A stretch of 48,474 nucleotides of DNA from UBA12191 sp964422295. Lineage in GTDB: Bacteria > Planctomycetota > UBA8108 > UBA1146. The stretch is taken from NCBI GenBank assembly GCA_964422295.1, contig CAYRAM010000019.1:1-48474 (forward strand), in the 5' to 3' direction. Position 1 is the stretch's first letter. Every line of letters begins with the position of its first letter. Made by a program: the position numbers and the translations under genes. This document shows positions 34,396 through 43,164 of this stretch, piece after piece. The notes under the pieces were generated by a model, which had not been told where the DNA came from, made no database searches, and saw nothing but the letters and a program-made list of their open reading frames with translations.

Positions 34396-35964
34396 TCACT
34401 TCAACTGGTAAGTCGGGTCAAGAACGATTTCTTCCAGGCGACCGAAGCCGGTTCCGCTCTGGTCGGTGTCCGTCACCGGCTGGAAGGGCAACCATGAGAG
34501 CAGCCACGCTTCTTCATTCATCGCATTTCCATCGATGAATTGCTGGTAGGCCTTTTCCACCGATTGTGCTGCCATGGGGCGGTAGCGACGGATCATTCTG
34601 CGATTCCATCGGGCTGGGGGCTTTTGCATTCCTGGGGACATCTTCGGTTCCATCTCAGGATCCATCCCCGGTTCCATCGGAGGGTCCTGCTCTTTTCTGC
34701 GGGGGGCATCTCGATCGCTTCGATTCGCCGATGCGGAGTACATGGCGTACGCCATCGCCCCGGGCATCCCCTCATGCAGAAATTTTCGTCTTTCGAGGAG
34801 AGTCGTCGAATCGATCCAGGCGTTGCCGCCGGGCCACCCGGCGACATTGGGCGGATCGAAGAGGATTTGCCCCATCGCCAGCAAGTTGCGTTGAATCAAG
34901 GGCCCCGGGATTTCACGAGTTTCCATCCTGCGCAGTGTTCCGATGACCAAATCCACTGGGCTTTTGACCAGCGTTCCGCGGTATTCCTCCGACCAAAACT
35001 GATCCGAGTTTAATATGTGAGCGAGAAATTTTCGCAGATCCCAATCGGCAGAACGCAAAAACTTGCCCCATGCCTTGAGTACCTTTTCATCGGGAGTCGG
35101 GGAGACGAACTCCAGCCAAAATCTGCGGGCGATCCACTCTCCACAGGCAGGTTTGGTGAGGACGGTATTGACCACATCGATTCCGTCGAGGCGTCCCCTG
35201 CGTCCGAGAACGGTTTTGGTTTCTCTGTCGTGAAGACGGGCGACTTTGCGGATCTTGCCGTCTGTGAAATTGATGCGATAACCGGTGAAAGCGCGGGCGG
35301 CCTCCTGGATGTCTTTTTCGGTGTAATTACCTTCGCCGAGGCTAAACAGTTCAAAGAGTTCCCGGGCGAAGTTTTCATTTGGCTTGCCCTTTTTGCTCTT
35401 TTGGGTGTCGAGGTAGATGGCCATGGCGCTGTCAGTGGCGATCGCCCTCAGCAGATCGTCGAATTTTCCTGCGCCTTGTTCGCGGAAGAGTTGATTTTGG
35501 CGCAGCATCGCATGGGGAGATCGTACGGTTCGCATCTCTGATGTGAAGTGGCCGTGCCACATCAGAACCAGGCGTTCCGTCAGCGGTGAACCGCTGGTCA
35601 ACAATTCGGTTGCCCACCACGAACGTGCTTCCTGTTGCCAGCCTCGTTGGATTTTGCCGAAAGCCCGGGTGTCTTCTCTGCGCATGTTCCGAACCTCCCG
35701 GGCGGTCAGTTGATGCCACTCGGGAAGAGGAGTCTCTGCTTCAATTTTCAAAGTTGCCAGGAGTTGCTCTACCGCTTCCGTGCGCGTCAGTTCAGCAAAC
35801 TTTTGGATCTCTGCGGGAGGTGCGCCAAAGCAGGTTCTGTCGAGCAGGTGTCGTGCATCGGCGACTCCCAGAGGTTTGTCGGTGACCGCCTTGGTTTCCC
35901 CATCGGTCCCGGGATGGACCAGAATGCTCACCATCAACAGAATGCCGGAGATGGATGAAGACAT
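34396..35964 (-). CDS. DUF1800 family secreted protein
   Basis: A 522-residue protein of the DUF1800 family with a predicted signal peptide (MSSSISGILLMVSILVHPG). Typical motifs: ARHLLDRTCFGAPPAEI near the start, LVLMWHGHFTSEM, NENFARELFELFSLGEGNYTEKDIQEAARAFTGY and FDPPNVAGWPGGNAWI. A Met/Pro/Glu-rich insert (PMEPGMDPEMEPKMSPGM) lies near residue 435, close to the C-terminus, and looks disordered. The function is unknown; it is cotranscribed with DUF1501. Confidence 0.93.
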   Translation of the reverse strand: MSSSISGILLMVSILVHPGTDGETKAVTDKPLGVADARHLLDRTCFGAPPAEIQKFAELTRTEAVEQLLATLKIEAETPLPEWHQLTAREVRNMRREDTRAFGKIQRGWQQEARSWWATELLTSGSPLTERLVLMWHGHFTSEMRTVRSPHAMLRQNQLFREQGAGKFDDLLRAIATDSAMAIYLDTQKSKKGKPNENFARELFELFSLGEGNYTEKDIQEAARAFTGYRINFTDGKIRKVARLHDRETKTVLGRRGRLDGIDVVNTVLTKPACGEWIARRFWLEFVSPTPDEKVLKAWGKFLRSADWDLRKFLAHILNSDQFWSEEYRGTLVKSPVDLVIGTLRRMETREIPGPLIQRNLLAMGQILFDPPNVAGWPGGNAWIDSTTLLERRKFLHEGMPGAMAYAMYSASANRSDRDAPRRKEQDPPMEPGMDPEMEPKMSPGMQKPPARWNRRMIRRYRPMAAQSVEKAYQQFIDGNAMNEEAWLLSWLPFQPVTDTDQSGTGFGRLEEIVLDPTYQLK

Positions 35965-36021
35965 GAACTCTCTCCTGTTCGCGGAGGCGGGATTCCCGGG
36001 TCATTGCTCTCGGCGCAGATG

Positions 36022-36041
36022 AGGTCGGTGAAGACCGACTT
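36022..36041. terminator. Hairpin between aldolase and DUF1800 genes
   Basis: An 8-bp stem aggtcggt/accgactt with a GAAG loop, 58 bp upstream of the DUF1800 start and 73 bp after the aldolase stop. There is no T-run, so it may be a weak terminator of the aldolase transcript or an mRNA processing signal. Confidence 0.35.
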
Positions 36042-36113
36042 CGTTGTCTGCCCAACAGGATAACACCGATAGCGGCGAAGAGTTGCACCGATTCTGTCCG
36101 TGAAGAAGCACCC

Positions 36114-37133
36114 TCAGGAGGTGGATTGCTCGAGGGTGGGATTCCATTCACCGATGGAGGCAGCAGCGTTGTTTTGGGCTCTCTTCATAAACGCTTCTGA
36201 GGCTGCGGCAATGTTTTCCGCCTTGCCTCCCCAGGTCTTCATCGCGGTGGCTTGAAGAGCACGACCATAGGAAAAGGTCAGGCTCCATGGGTGGGATCCC
36301 AGTTTGTTCATGGCATCGAGGTGTCCGGTCGCATCTTCATCACTTTGTCCGCCAGAGAGGAACGCAATTCCCGGTACCGTCTCGGGGACGGTGCGCGACA
36401 GGCAGTCTACGGTTCTGGAAGCGACGATTTCACGACCCACAGCAGTGGCTTCGGTACCAGGGATGATCATCGAAGGCTTGAGAACGATGCCTTCCAGGAT
36501 GACATCTTGCTCTTCCAATTGGCGGAAGGTGCATTGGAGAGCCTCGGTGGTGACCCGGTCACAAACATCGATGTCATGGTTGCCATCCATGAGCACTTCC
36601 GGCTCGACGATGGGAACGATGGAGGCTTCCTGGCACAAGCGGGCGTAGCGGGAGAGGGCGTGGGCATTGGCCATGAAGCATGCAGGGGAGGGCATGTTGT
36701 CACCGATGGTGATCACCGCGCGCCACTTGGCGAAGCGGGCACCCAGATCGAAGTACTCGGCGAGACGATCACGCAGGCCGTCGAGCCCTTCGGTGACCTT
36801 CTCCCCGGGGAAGCCGGCGAGGTCCTTGGCACCGGTATCGACCTTGATACCCGGGACGATTCCCTTGGCAGCAAGATTCTCCGGGAAGGCAGTGCCGGAA
36901 TCGTCACTTTGACGCAGTGTTTCGTCGAAAAGGATGACTCCGGAGATGTAGTTTTCGACTTCGGGGCTGTTGAAAAACATTTGCCGATAGACGCGTCGGT
37001 TTTCTGCGCTGTTTTCGATTCCCAGGGCTTCAAAGCGCTTGCCACAGGTGGGGTGGCTCTCATCAGCGGCGAGGATTCCCTTGCCGTGGGCCACCATCTT
37101 TTGTGCGGTTTCCTTGAGCAGATTCGTATCCAT
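36114..37133 (-). CDS. Class I fructose-bisphosphate aldolase
   Basis: Glycolytic and gluconeogenic aldolase of the metazoan/plant-type class I family, 339 residues. Schiff-base chemistry is supported by GIVLKPSMIIPG (catalytic Lys) and FAKWRAVI; ILAADESHPTCGKRF, FDETLRQ, PGIKVD, VEPEVLMDGNHDIDVC and FLSGGQSDEDAT are all hallmarks. The C-terminal region ends SIGEWNPTLEQSTS, lacking the C-terminal Tyr of animal enzymes. It is a lone gene with a leader of over 200 bp containing a direct repeat gcaggtgtcatcgg (37193-37220). Confidence 0.96.
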   Translation of the reverse strand: MDTNLLKETAQKMVAHGKGILAADESHPTCGKRFEALGIENSAENRRVYRQMFFNSPEVENYISGVILFDETLRQSDDSGTAFPENLAAKGIVPGIKVDTGAKDLAGFPGEKVTEGLDGLRDRLAEYFDLGARFAKWRAVITIGDNMPSPACFMANAHALSRYARLCQEASIVPIVEPEVLMDGNHDIDVCDRVTTEALQCTFRQLEEQDVILEGIVLKPSMIIPGTEATAVGREIVASRTVDCLSRTVPETVPGIAFLSGGQSDEDATGHLDAMNKLGSHPWSLTFSYGRALQATAMKTWGGKAENIAAASEAFMKRAQNNAAASIGEWNPTLEQSTS

Positions 37134-37346
37134 GGAACACCTCCGGAATCACAATTGAAGCCGTTGACGCAGTGACGAACACACACCCGCAGGTGTCATC
37201 GGTGCAGGTGTCATCGGGAAGCGGAACCCGAAGGCCGCGAGTGAGTCGTCTTTGTACAGGATGAATTCGCATCGTGCCACCGGAGTGGACGAAGGGGTGG
37301 AGCAGAGATCGTCAGCGGGGAAGGGGAAACTGTTTCCTCAGGGGAA

Positions 37347-37448
37347 TCAGTTTTTGAACTTGGCAGAACGCTTCTGGCGGCGGTTGTGATTCGCCGGACG
37401 TTTGCCGTGGTTGGCCTTCTTGACCCGTCGGTTGTTTCTGTTGGACAT
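37347..37448 (-). CDS. Small basic ribosomal protein, bL37-like
   Basis: A 33-residue protein, MSNRNNRRVKKANHGKRPAN and 13 more residues, with 15 basic Lys/Arg. The central KANHGKRP matches the core of the bL37 protein seen on mycobacterial ribosomes, so a role as a small 50S subunit component is likely, though this is inference from a short match. No clear ribosome site precedes the ATG. It lies between the aldolase and S41 genes on the minus strand. Confidence 0.65.
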   Translation of the reverse strand: MSNRNNRRVKKANHGKRPANHNRRQKRSAKFKN

Positions 37449-37465
37449 GGTGCGAAATTAACGCA

Positions 37466-37504
37466 GATCGCCCTGTCGGGTCAACTGAACCCGACAGGGC
37501 GATC
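37466..37504. terminator. Strong 16-bp hairpin terminator
   Basis: A perfect 16-bp inverted repeat (gatcgccctgtcgggt and its complement) with a 7-nt loop CAACTGA. It lies 31 bp after the S41 protease stop, just before the bL37-like gene. On the minus strand it is followed by tgcgttaattt; on the plus strand by cgacagtttttt. It probably ends the S41 transcript. Confidence 0.75.
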
Positions 37505-37535
37505 CGACAGTTTTTTGGCAATGCGCCGATTTTCT

Positions 37536-40500
37536 CTAAAAAGTGGCTCTGGGTGCCGGTGGCAGGTCTTCGAGGAGTCTCTCGATGGCCGTTTCCAGCT
37601 GGAAATCCTGTCCCATTTCCTCTGCTTGCGGGGTAGACGGCACCAGCAGATCCGGAATCGCACCGTTCAGATCCATATCGAGCCCCCCTGGAACGGTGTA
37701 CCAACCACGGAAGGGGACTCGGATGCTGCTGCCGTCGATCAGTGTCGAGTTGCCGGTACTGATCACGCTTCCGGATGTGGGCATGCCGATGAGGGGGCCA
37801 CGCCCCAAATTTTTGATGGCGTGAGAAAAGATTTCAGCATTGCTGTAGGAGTTCTCGTTGCAGAGGACGGCGATCGGTTTGGTCCAGGACGGGGCGGCGA
37901 GGCGGTCGTTGGGGTAGCCGAGCCCTCCTGCCCGCGGCTTTGTTTTGGCGTGGGGTTGCCGTGTCAATGAAACCAGCAGCCGGTCCGTGGTCCAGCCGCC
38001 GCCGTTCTCGCGCACATCGATGATCAATCCCTCACGACCGTGACCTGCTTCGTAAAGTTGTACGGCGAAGCGGTCGAGACTGGTTTGGTCCATGCTGCGG
38101 ATGTGAAGGTAGCCAAGACGCCCGGCCGAATTGCGGTGCACATGCTGGCGACACTGCTCCAACCACTGGTCGTAAAGCCTGCGGAGCACTTCATTGATGG
38201 CAGTGACGCGCAGGATGACTTCGAATTGCTCTCCGTCCCGCTCCAAACCAAAGGCGACCCGTTTCAAGACTTTGCCATTGAGGGGGATCGAAGTGTTGGT
38301 GCCAGGCAGGAGCGGTTCGCCATCGATAGTGAGGATGTGGTCACCCGGCAAGATGTCGACCGCCAGATCTGCGGCGGGAGTGCCTGGGATGATCTCACCG
38401 ACGACGTAGCGCCCGGTCTTGGCATCTGTTTCCCAGCGCCATCCTGGTGCGCCTGTGTGGCGAATCGGTCCTGACCACTTATCGGAGGCGTAAAATCGCT
38501 GATGGGAAGAGTTCAACTCGCCGATCATGCGATTGATGATCCATTCAAATTCGGTACGGTGGCGCCGATGGGTGGCAAAGGGGCGGAAGCGTTTTCCGAA
38601 TGCAACCCAATCGAGACCTTTCAGATTGATATCGTAAAATCGATCCCGCATCGTCGCCCACGCCTCATCGAAAACTGCCCCTTGGCGCTCGATTTGATCC
38701 ACCCAAAATCTGCTGGAGATCGACACGCTCGTACTCGAGCCCCCTTCCGTCACCAAATTCGGCACTCCCGAGGCGAGACGCAGGAACTTTTTCGCCTTGG
38801 GGACCCATGAGCCCAACGGATCCCTGCCACTGATCACCTTTTTGGGTTTGGGCCTGAATCTCTGGGAAGTGTCGAAGCTGTACACCGCAGAGGAAGACTC
38901 GTGACTGGAAACGAAGAAGATGCGATTCGATTTGGAACCCCAAACAGGACCCCGAACGCCTTCATCGGAACTGAATGCCCGGGTGAAGCGATCGCGGATC
39001 CCTTTGAGATCAATTTTGACAGTGGGGCTCTCTTTTTCCGCAGATTTTTCGGTGGATTTGTCGCCCTTCTCTTTCTTTTCGTCCTTTTCGGTTTTGTCCT
39101 CTTCGGGCAAAGGATCACTGGCGAGCTCGCGGTCTTCCGGCGACGGCTGGTGATCTTCCTCCGTCAGCCACAGCCACCAAAGATCCCCTCCAAATTCATC
39201 TCTCTGCGAGACGAACGCCAACTTCTTGCCGTCGGGACTCCAACTGGGACTGCGATCGGGTCGTGGATTGGCGGTCAGATTGAAGGGCGCACGGGTTCCA
39301 TCGATGGGGACGAGCCAGATATCCCGATTGAAGTCGTTGTCCTGGGTGGAGAAAGCGATCCAGCGGCTGTCGGGGGACCACTCAAAACTGGGAGGAGACC
39401 AGCCGGTGTGAAGCACCCGTGAACCGCTCCCATCGAGATTCTGAATAGCGAGATCTCCATCGCCGAGAACGAACGCCAGCATCTTTCCATCCGGTGAAAT
39501 CTGTGGAAATCGGCGGCGATCCCCGGAACCGGGGAAGGGGGTGACCGATGTTGACAGGCATCGATCGAGACGCGGTTCCCCTTCTTCGGCACTTTGCAAC
39601 AGATACAGGTTTTCGGTCCCGCTTCTGCGACTGACAAAGAGCAGGTTTTGTGTTCTTTGACCCTACGCCAATGGTAGCCACAGGGGATCGGTGTCTTTTG
39701 CGGGATCATCGGTGACCCGATTGACGGACAGCCCATCTTTGATGCGGCGTACGAGGATGTCTCCTTCGCTGTCGACCGCCAGCATTTTGCCATCGGTAGA
39801 GACGGATGCGCTATTGGCACGGTTGTAGGCGAGATTTTCGAGTCCCAGCACCGGTAGATCTTCCAGAGCGTACCACTGAACTTCTTTCAGGGATCCCGTT
39901 TCCCGGTTGAGGTGCCAGGCCTTCATTTCCGATTCGAAGAAGATGTGTTTTCCATCGCTGGAGATGCTGGGTGAGCGGACCGAATCGGTCTCGATTTGGG
40001 TCCAGATCTTTTCCCTATTCCCGGCGAGATCCCTCTCCACCAACTGGCCGCGGCCGTCGATGGCTTTGACCATCAAGAAGTGATCGTCATCGATCCACAC
40101 CGGCGAACGATGATCCTTGTTGGTGGGGGTCAACTGTTCCCACTCTTTTGTGTTGAGATCATGAAGCCAGATCTGGCTCGCCCTCGATCCTTCATAACCG
40201 TGTCGCGTGATACCTGTTCCCCAGCGGGTGGCGAGGATCTTTTGGCCGGATGGAGACAATCGTGCATTGGACGCTGCCGCCCGTGTCAAATTTTCAGGCT
40301 CGCGCATCGGTTTGCCGTGCTCGGCGAGGGTCAGACGGTGAAGACGTGTTCCATCCCGTTTCCAGGTATAGAACCGATTACTCGAAATCAGGATCGATTG
40401 GCTGTCGGGGAACCAGTCGCAGGGTTGATCGCTCCCGCTCCACCAGGTCAGTCGATACGGTTGACCTCCATCGACGGAGATCCACCAGACATCTTCGCTC

Positions 40501-40898
40501 CCTTCCCTACGTGAGGAGAAGAGCAACCGCGACCCATCCCTGTTCCAGCGAAGGGTCGATTCAAAAGATGGGTGATCTGTCAGCCTGCGCGCCTGGCCTC
40601 CCTCAATGGGGGCAATCCAGATATACCCTTCCCAGGTAAAGGCCACCGTTTTGCCGTCGGGGCAGATCTGCGGGAAGAGGGGCCACTTGATCGGTTCGCC
40701 GCCGCGGTGAAGGAGTCCGGGGGTGGCAGATTCAGGGGTGGCAGATTCAGGGGTGGCAGATTCAGGGGTGGCAGATTCAGGGGTGGCAGATTCAGGGGAA
40801 GCGTGGAGGCAGTCGGGAGATGCGGAGGCGAGTATCAGCAGCAGTGGGGTGATTGCCAGAATCGAGAGAATCGAGGTGGGGCGGTTCAGAGTCTGCAA
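37536..40898 (-). pseudogene. Tricorn-like S41 peptidase split by an in-frame TAG
   Basis: A tricorn-type secreted protease of 1,120 codons. TTG start at 40898 with gagagga about 7 nt upstream; signal peptide (TSILSILAITPLLLILASA); five ESATP repeats; then WD40/TolB-like propellers (PDGKTVAFTWEG, SPDGKMLAFVLG) to about residue 650; a C1 region; a PDZ domain (PGTPAADLAVDILPGDHILTIDGEPL) and an S41 domain with the catalytic segment NENSYSNAEIFSHA. A single TAG at 39663-39665 (codon 412) follows WLPLA; downstream GQRTQNLLFVSRRSG is in the same frame and family-like. So there is no frameshift and the remainder is intact. Most likely a recent nonsense mutation or a sequence error. The upstream in-frame extension to 41723 overlaps the DUF2270 gene and is noncoding. 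Confidence 0.8.
40723..40797 (-). repeat. 15-bp tandem repeat, five copies (ESATP)
   Basis: Five perfect copies of gtggcagattcaggg on the plus strand, encoding Glu-Ser-Ala-Thr-Pro on the minus strand. They form a short disordered linker directly after the signal peptide of the S41 protease. Perfect identity suggests recent expansion. Confidence 0.9.
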
Positions 40899-41024
40899 AA
40901 CGGGTCCTCTCAATTGGTTCTGGCTCCAGTCTGTCTTGCCGGGAAGGAGCGGGCAAGGCTGCACTTGATCTTCCGAGCAAGAATGGGCACGCTCTAGGGG
41001 CGAAGCAGGAGCAGGGGGATCACC

Positions 41025-41735
41025 ATGAACCAGCAAAATCCGGGGGCAGAAGATTCCGCAGCGGGCTCGAAGGGGGAGAGCACTCTCGTCCAGCGTTTTC
41101 CAGCGTCCAATCTCCAGGTGTTGGCCCACTTTTATCGTGGCGAATTGGCTCGCGCAAATGTTTGGCGCCAACGCATGGATGCGACGACCCATTGGGCAGT
41201 GGTTTCGACGATGGCGATCATCTCCCTGGCCTACTCCAATCAGGAATCTTCCATCCTGTTGTTGCCCTTTTGCTGTGTACTTCTCTACCTGTTGTTGCAC
41301 ATCGAGGCGCGGCGATACCGTTACTTTGATGTTTGGCGCATGCGCGTGCGCATGCTGGAGGTGCACTTGATGGTGCCTGCACTGCTGCAGGGGCAGGATC
41401 TTGCCGAAGGAAATTGGCGTGAGACGCTGTGCAATGATCTGCTCGCACCCAGTTACAAGATGAGCCGCATCGAAGCTCTCGGCCGCCGCCTTCAAAGAAC
41501 CTACATTTGGCTCTTCCTCATCGTCTTGGGAATGTGGTTGCTTCTGGGATTCGATCGCATGGGCGACAACCTGAATCTTGATGTTTTTGGACAGGGGCAG
41601 GTTACGGGGAGTGCCGTGATCGGTGCCATGGCCATCTTCTACCTCTATCTGGCGTCGATCATCATCATCGCTGGCCCTCGTCGAGATACCGAGATTCGTC
41701 GCAAGGAACCATCGCGACAGCATTGGCCGATTTGA
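41025..41735 (+). CDS. DUF2270 membrane protein
   Basis: A 236-residue integral membrane protein of the DUF2270 family. The family motif is HFYRGELARANVWRQRMDATTHWAVVSTMAIISLAYS, followed by HIEARRYRYFDVWRMRVRMLE and LCNDLLAPSYKMSRIEALGRRLQRTYIW. Four hydrophobic segments: two before and two after a central cytoplasmic region. Function unknown. It is divergent from the S41 protease gene and converges with the TPR gene, whose end is 1 bp away. Confidence 0.9.
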   Translation: MNQQNPGAEDSAAGSKGESTLVQRFPASNLQVLAHFYRGELARANVWRQRMDATTHWAVVSTMAIISLAYSNQESSILLLPFCCVLLYLLLHIEARRYRYFDVWRMRVRMLEVHLMVPALLQGQDLAEGNWRETLCNDLLAPSYKMSRIEALGRRLQRTYIWLFLIVLGMWLLLGFDRMGDNLNLDVFGQGQVTGSAVIGAMAIFYLYLASIIIIAGPRRDTEIRRKEPSRQHWPI

Positions 41736-41736
41736 T

Positions 41737-42774
41737 CTAGCGCTCCTGCCCGGAAACTTTGTCCGCTGAATCGACGAGCCGTTGTGCTTCCTTGGCCACG
41801 GCGGTCTCGCCGAGGCGATCGATCAATTGTCGGGCATCCCCGGGGCGGTCTGCGGCCAGCAGGGTGCGCACCGTTTCCAGGATCGGCTCGGCAGCTCCGG
41901 GCATCGCTGCTCCTGCGCGGGCAAACCAGCGTAACGCTTCGCCGAACACTGCAAGATCGCGGTGAACCCGGCCCAACTCAAGGAGGATGGAACCCTCTTC
42001 CGGTTGCATTGCCCAACGTTCCTTGAGCAAAGCGATGCGGGATCTTCCACCCAGGATCTGCTGATAGCGGGCCATCGCCTCTCGCGCTTCATCGCGCTTT
42101 TGCAGATTTCTCAATGCCAAGGCCCGATTGTAGGCGGCCCCGTGGTGAAGAGGATCAAAGAGCAGAACCCGGTCGAGGAGTTGGAGGGCGCGTGCGGGAT
42201 CCTCTCCCAAGATGATCTGCGCCAATCGATAACGGGCGCGATCAAACCGGGCATCGAGTGTGAGCACTTCTTCAAACTTTTGTCGAGCCTGATCCTGTTG
42301 GTCATCGGCTTGCAGTGAGAGTCCTTCACCAAAGAGTCCCCGCACCTTGAGGGCGGGTTCTTCGCGCGCCTGCATCGCCTGGAAGACGACGAGGGCTTCT
42401 TCGTGACGATCGAGGTTTTGCAGTGCGCGGCCGTAGTTGAAGAGTTCACCCAGTTTTGCCCGGTCCTTTTCGACCCCACGGGCGAAAGAATCTGCAGCCT
42501 GGTTGAACCGTTCGAGTGCGAAACACGCTTCCCCTTCGAGGAGCAACAGCGCGGAATTGTCGGGGTATTGTTTGAGGTAGGCGTTCAGGTAGGGCAGGGC
42601 AGCGATGGCCCGGCCTTCTGCGATCCACGAGCGCAGACGGATGCGTTCCGATGGCAGTTGTTGCACAGAGATTGGCGGAATCTGATCACCAAGGTTGGAC
42701 TCAGGCTCCTGCGAGTAGAGCGGGACGGGCCACAAAAGGAGTGTCAGCAGCAGAATACGGAACAAAAGGAGCAA
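41737..42774 (-). CDS. Exported tetratricopeptide-repeat protein
   Basis: A 345-residue protein with a signal peptide (MLLLFRILLLTLLLWPVPLYS) and about seven TPR units, among them SALLLLEGEACFALERFNQAADSF, ELFNYGRALQNLDRHEEALVVFQAM, and SILLELGRVHRDLAVFGEALRWFARA. It probably scaffolds protein contacts in the periplasm. The TTG start at 42774 is imposed by frame; the upstream ribosome site is weak. It sits between DUF2270 (1 bp away) and tRNA-Val (95 bp upstream). Confidence 0.8.
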   Translation of the reverse strand: MLLLFRILLLTLLLWPVPLYSQEPESNLGDQIPPISVQQLPSERIRLRSWIAEGRAIAALPYLNAYLKQYPDNSALLLLEGEACFALERFNQAADSFARGVEKDRAKLGELFNYGRALQNLDRHEEALVVFQAMQAREEPALKVRGLFGEGLSLQADDQQDQARQKFEEVLTLDARFDRARYRLAQIILGEDPARALQLLDRVLLFDPLHHGAAYNRALALRNLQKRDEAREAMARYQQILGGRSRIALLKERWAMQPEEGSILLELGRVHRDLAVFGEALRWFARAGAAMPGAAEPILETVRTLLAADRPGDARQLIDRLGETAVAKEAQRLVDSADKVSGQER

Positions 42775-42869
42775 CCCATCTTCAAGGCTTACGGCATCGG
42801 CATCCGGTGCCCTGTCTCCCCAGCATGAAAATATTGACCGTAAAAATCAATCCCGCAGCTGGGACTGAA

Positions 42870-42946
42870 TGGTGGGCGTGGAGGGACTCGAACCCCCGAC
42901 TTATTCCTTGTAAGGGAACCACTCTAGCCAACTGAGTTACACGCCC
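42870..42946 (-). tRNA. tRNA-Val (anticodon TAC)
   Basis: On the minus strand: acceptor GGGCGTG/CACGCCC, D arm ACTC...GAGT, anticodon stem GTTCC/GGAAT with loop CTTACAA (anticodon TAC, plus-strand 42910-42912), T arm GGGGG-TTCGAGT-CCCTC, discriminator A and an encoded CCA at 42872-42870. It reads the valine codon GUA. Confidence 0.95.
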
Positions 42947-43038
42947 GGCCATGACTTCGTTCGTTATCGTAAAGAAATCGCCAGATAATCCCAGTGGAAT
43001 ATGGGATCTCAAAGAGGGTATCGCTCGATGCCCTTCAC

Positions 43039-43098
43039 AGGCTGAGCGCGACGATTCCTCCGGCGACCGTTGCCAGCGCCAGCAGTACACTGATGGGC
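43039..43098. repeat. 60-bp direct repeat, left copy
   Basis: Identical over 60 bp to 48116-48175. It encodes on the minus strand the last 19 codons of the small membrane protein gene at 48112-48420 (SVLLALATVAGGIVALSL), ending here in TGA instead of TAA. It is therefore a detached 3' fragment of that gene, 92 bp from tRNA-Val. Confidence 0.95.
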
Positions 43099-43122
43099 GA
43101 CGGCGAATGCTCTCTTTTGAAC

Positions 43123-43154
43123 AAGGCGAAGGAGCGAACTCGCTCCCTCGCCTT
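43123..43154. terminator. Hairpin after the metalloprotease gene
   Basis: AAGGCGA-a-GGAGCGA pairs with TCGCTCC-c-TCGCCTT around a 2-nt loop, a 14-bp stem with one mismatch. It lies 10 bp after the protease stop on its transcribed strand, followed by gttcaaaag. A weak T tail makes it a probable, not certain, terminator. Confidence 0.6.
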
Positions 43155-43164
43155 GCTGAAGATC

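Noticed and set aside
39663..39665. TAG as pyrrolysine codon in the tricorn-like gene
   Set aside because: Nothing in the window suggests pyrrolysine, and the site is in a propeller loop, not a catalytic position. A mutation or read error is simpler.
40723..40797. CRISPR or regulatory iterons for the 15-bp repeats
   Set aside because: The units are contiguous, in frame and encode ESATP after a signal peptide.
40899..41723. Upstream in-frame extension of the S41 protease gene on the minus strand
   Set aside because: It is antisense to the DUF2270 gene, has no family character, and the signal peptide begins at the TTG at 40898.
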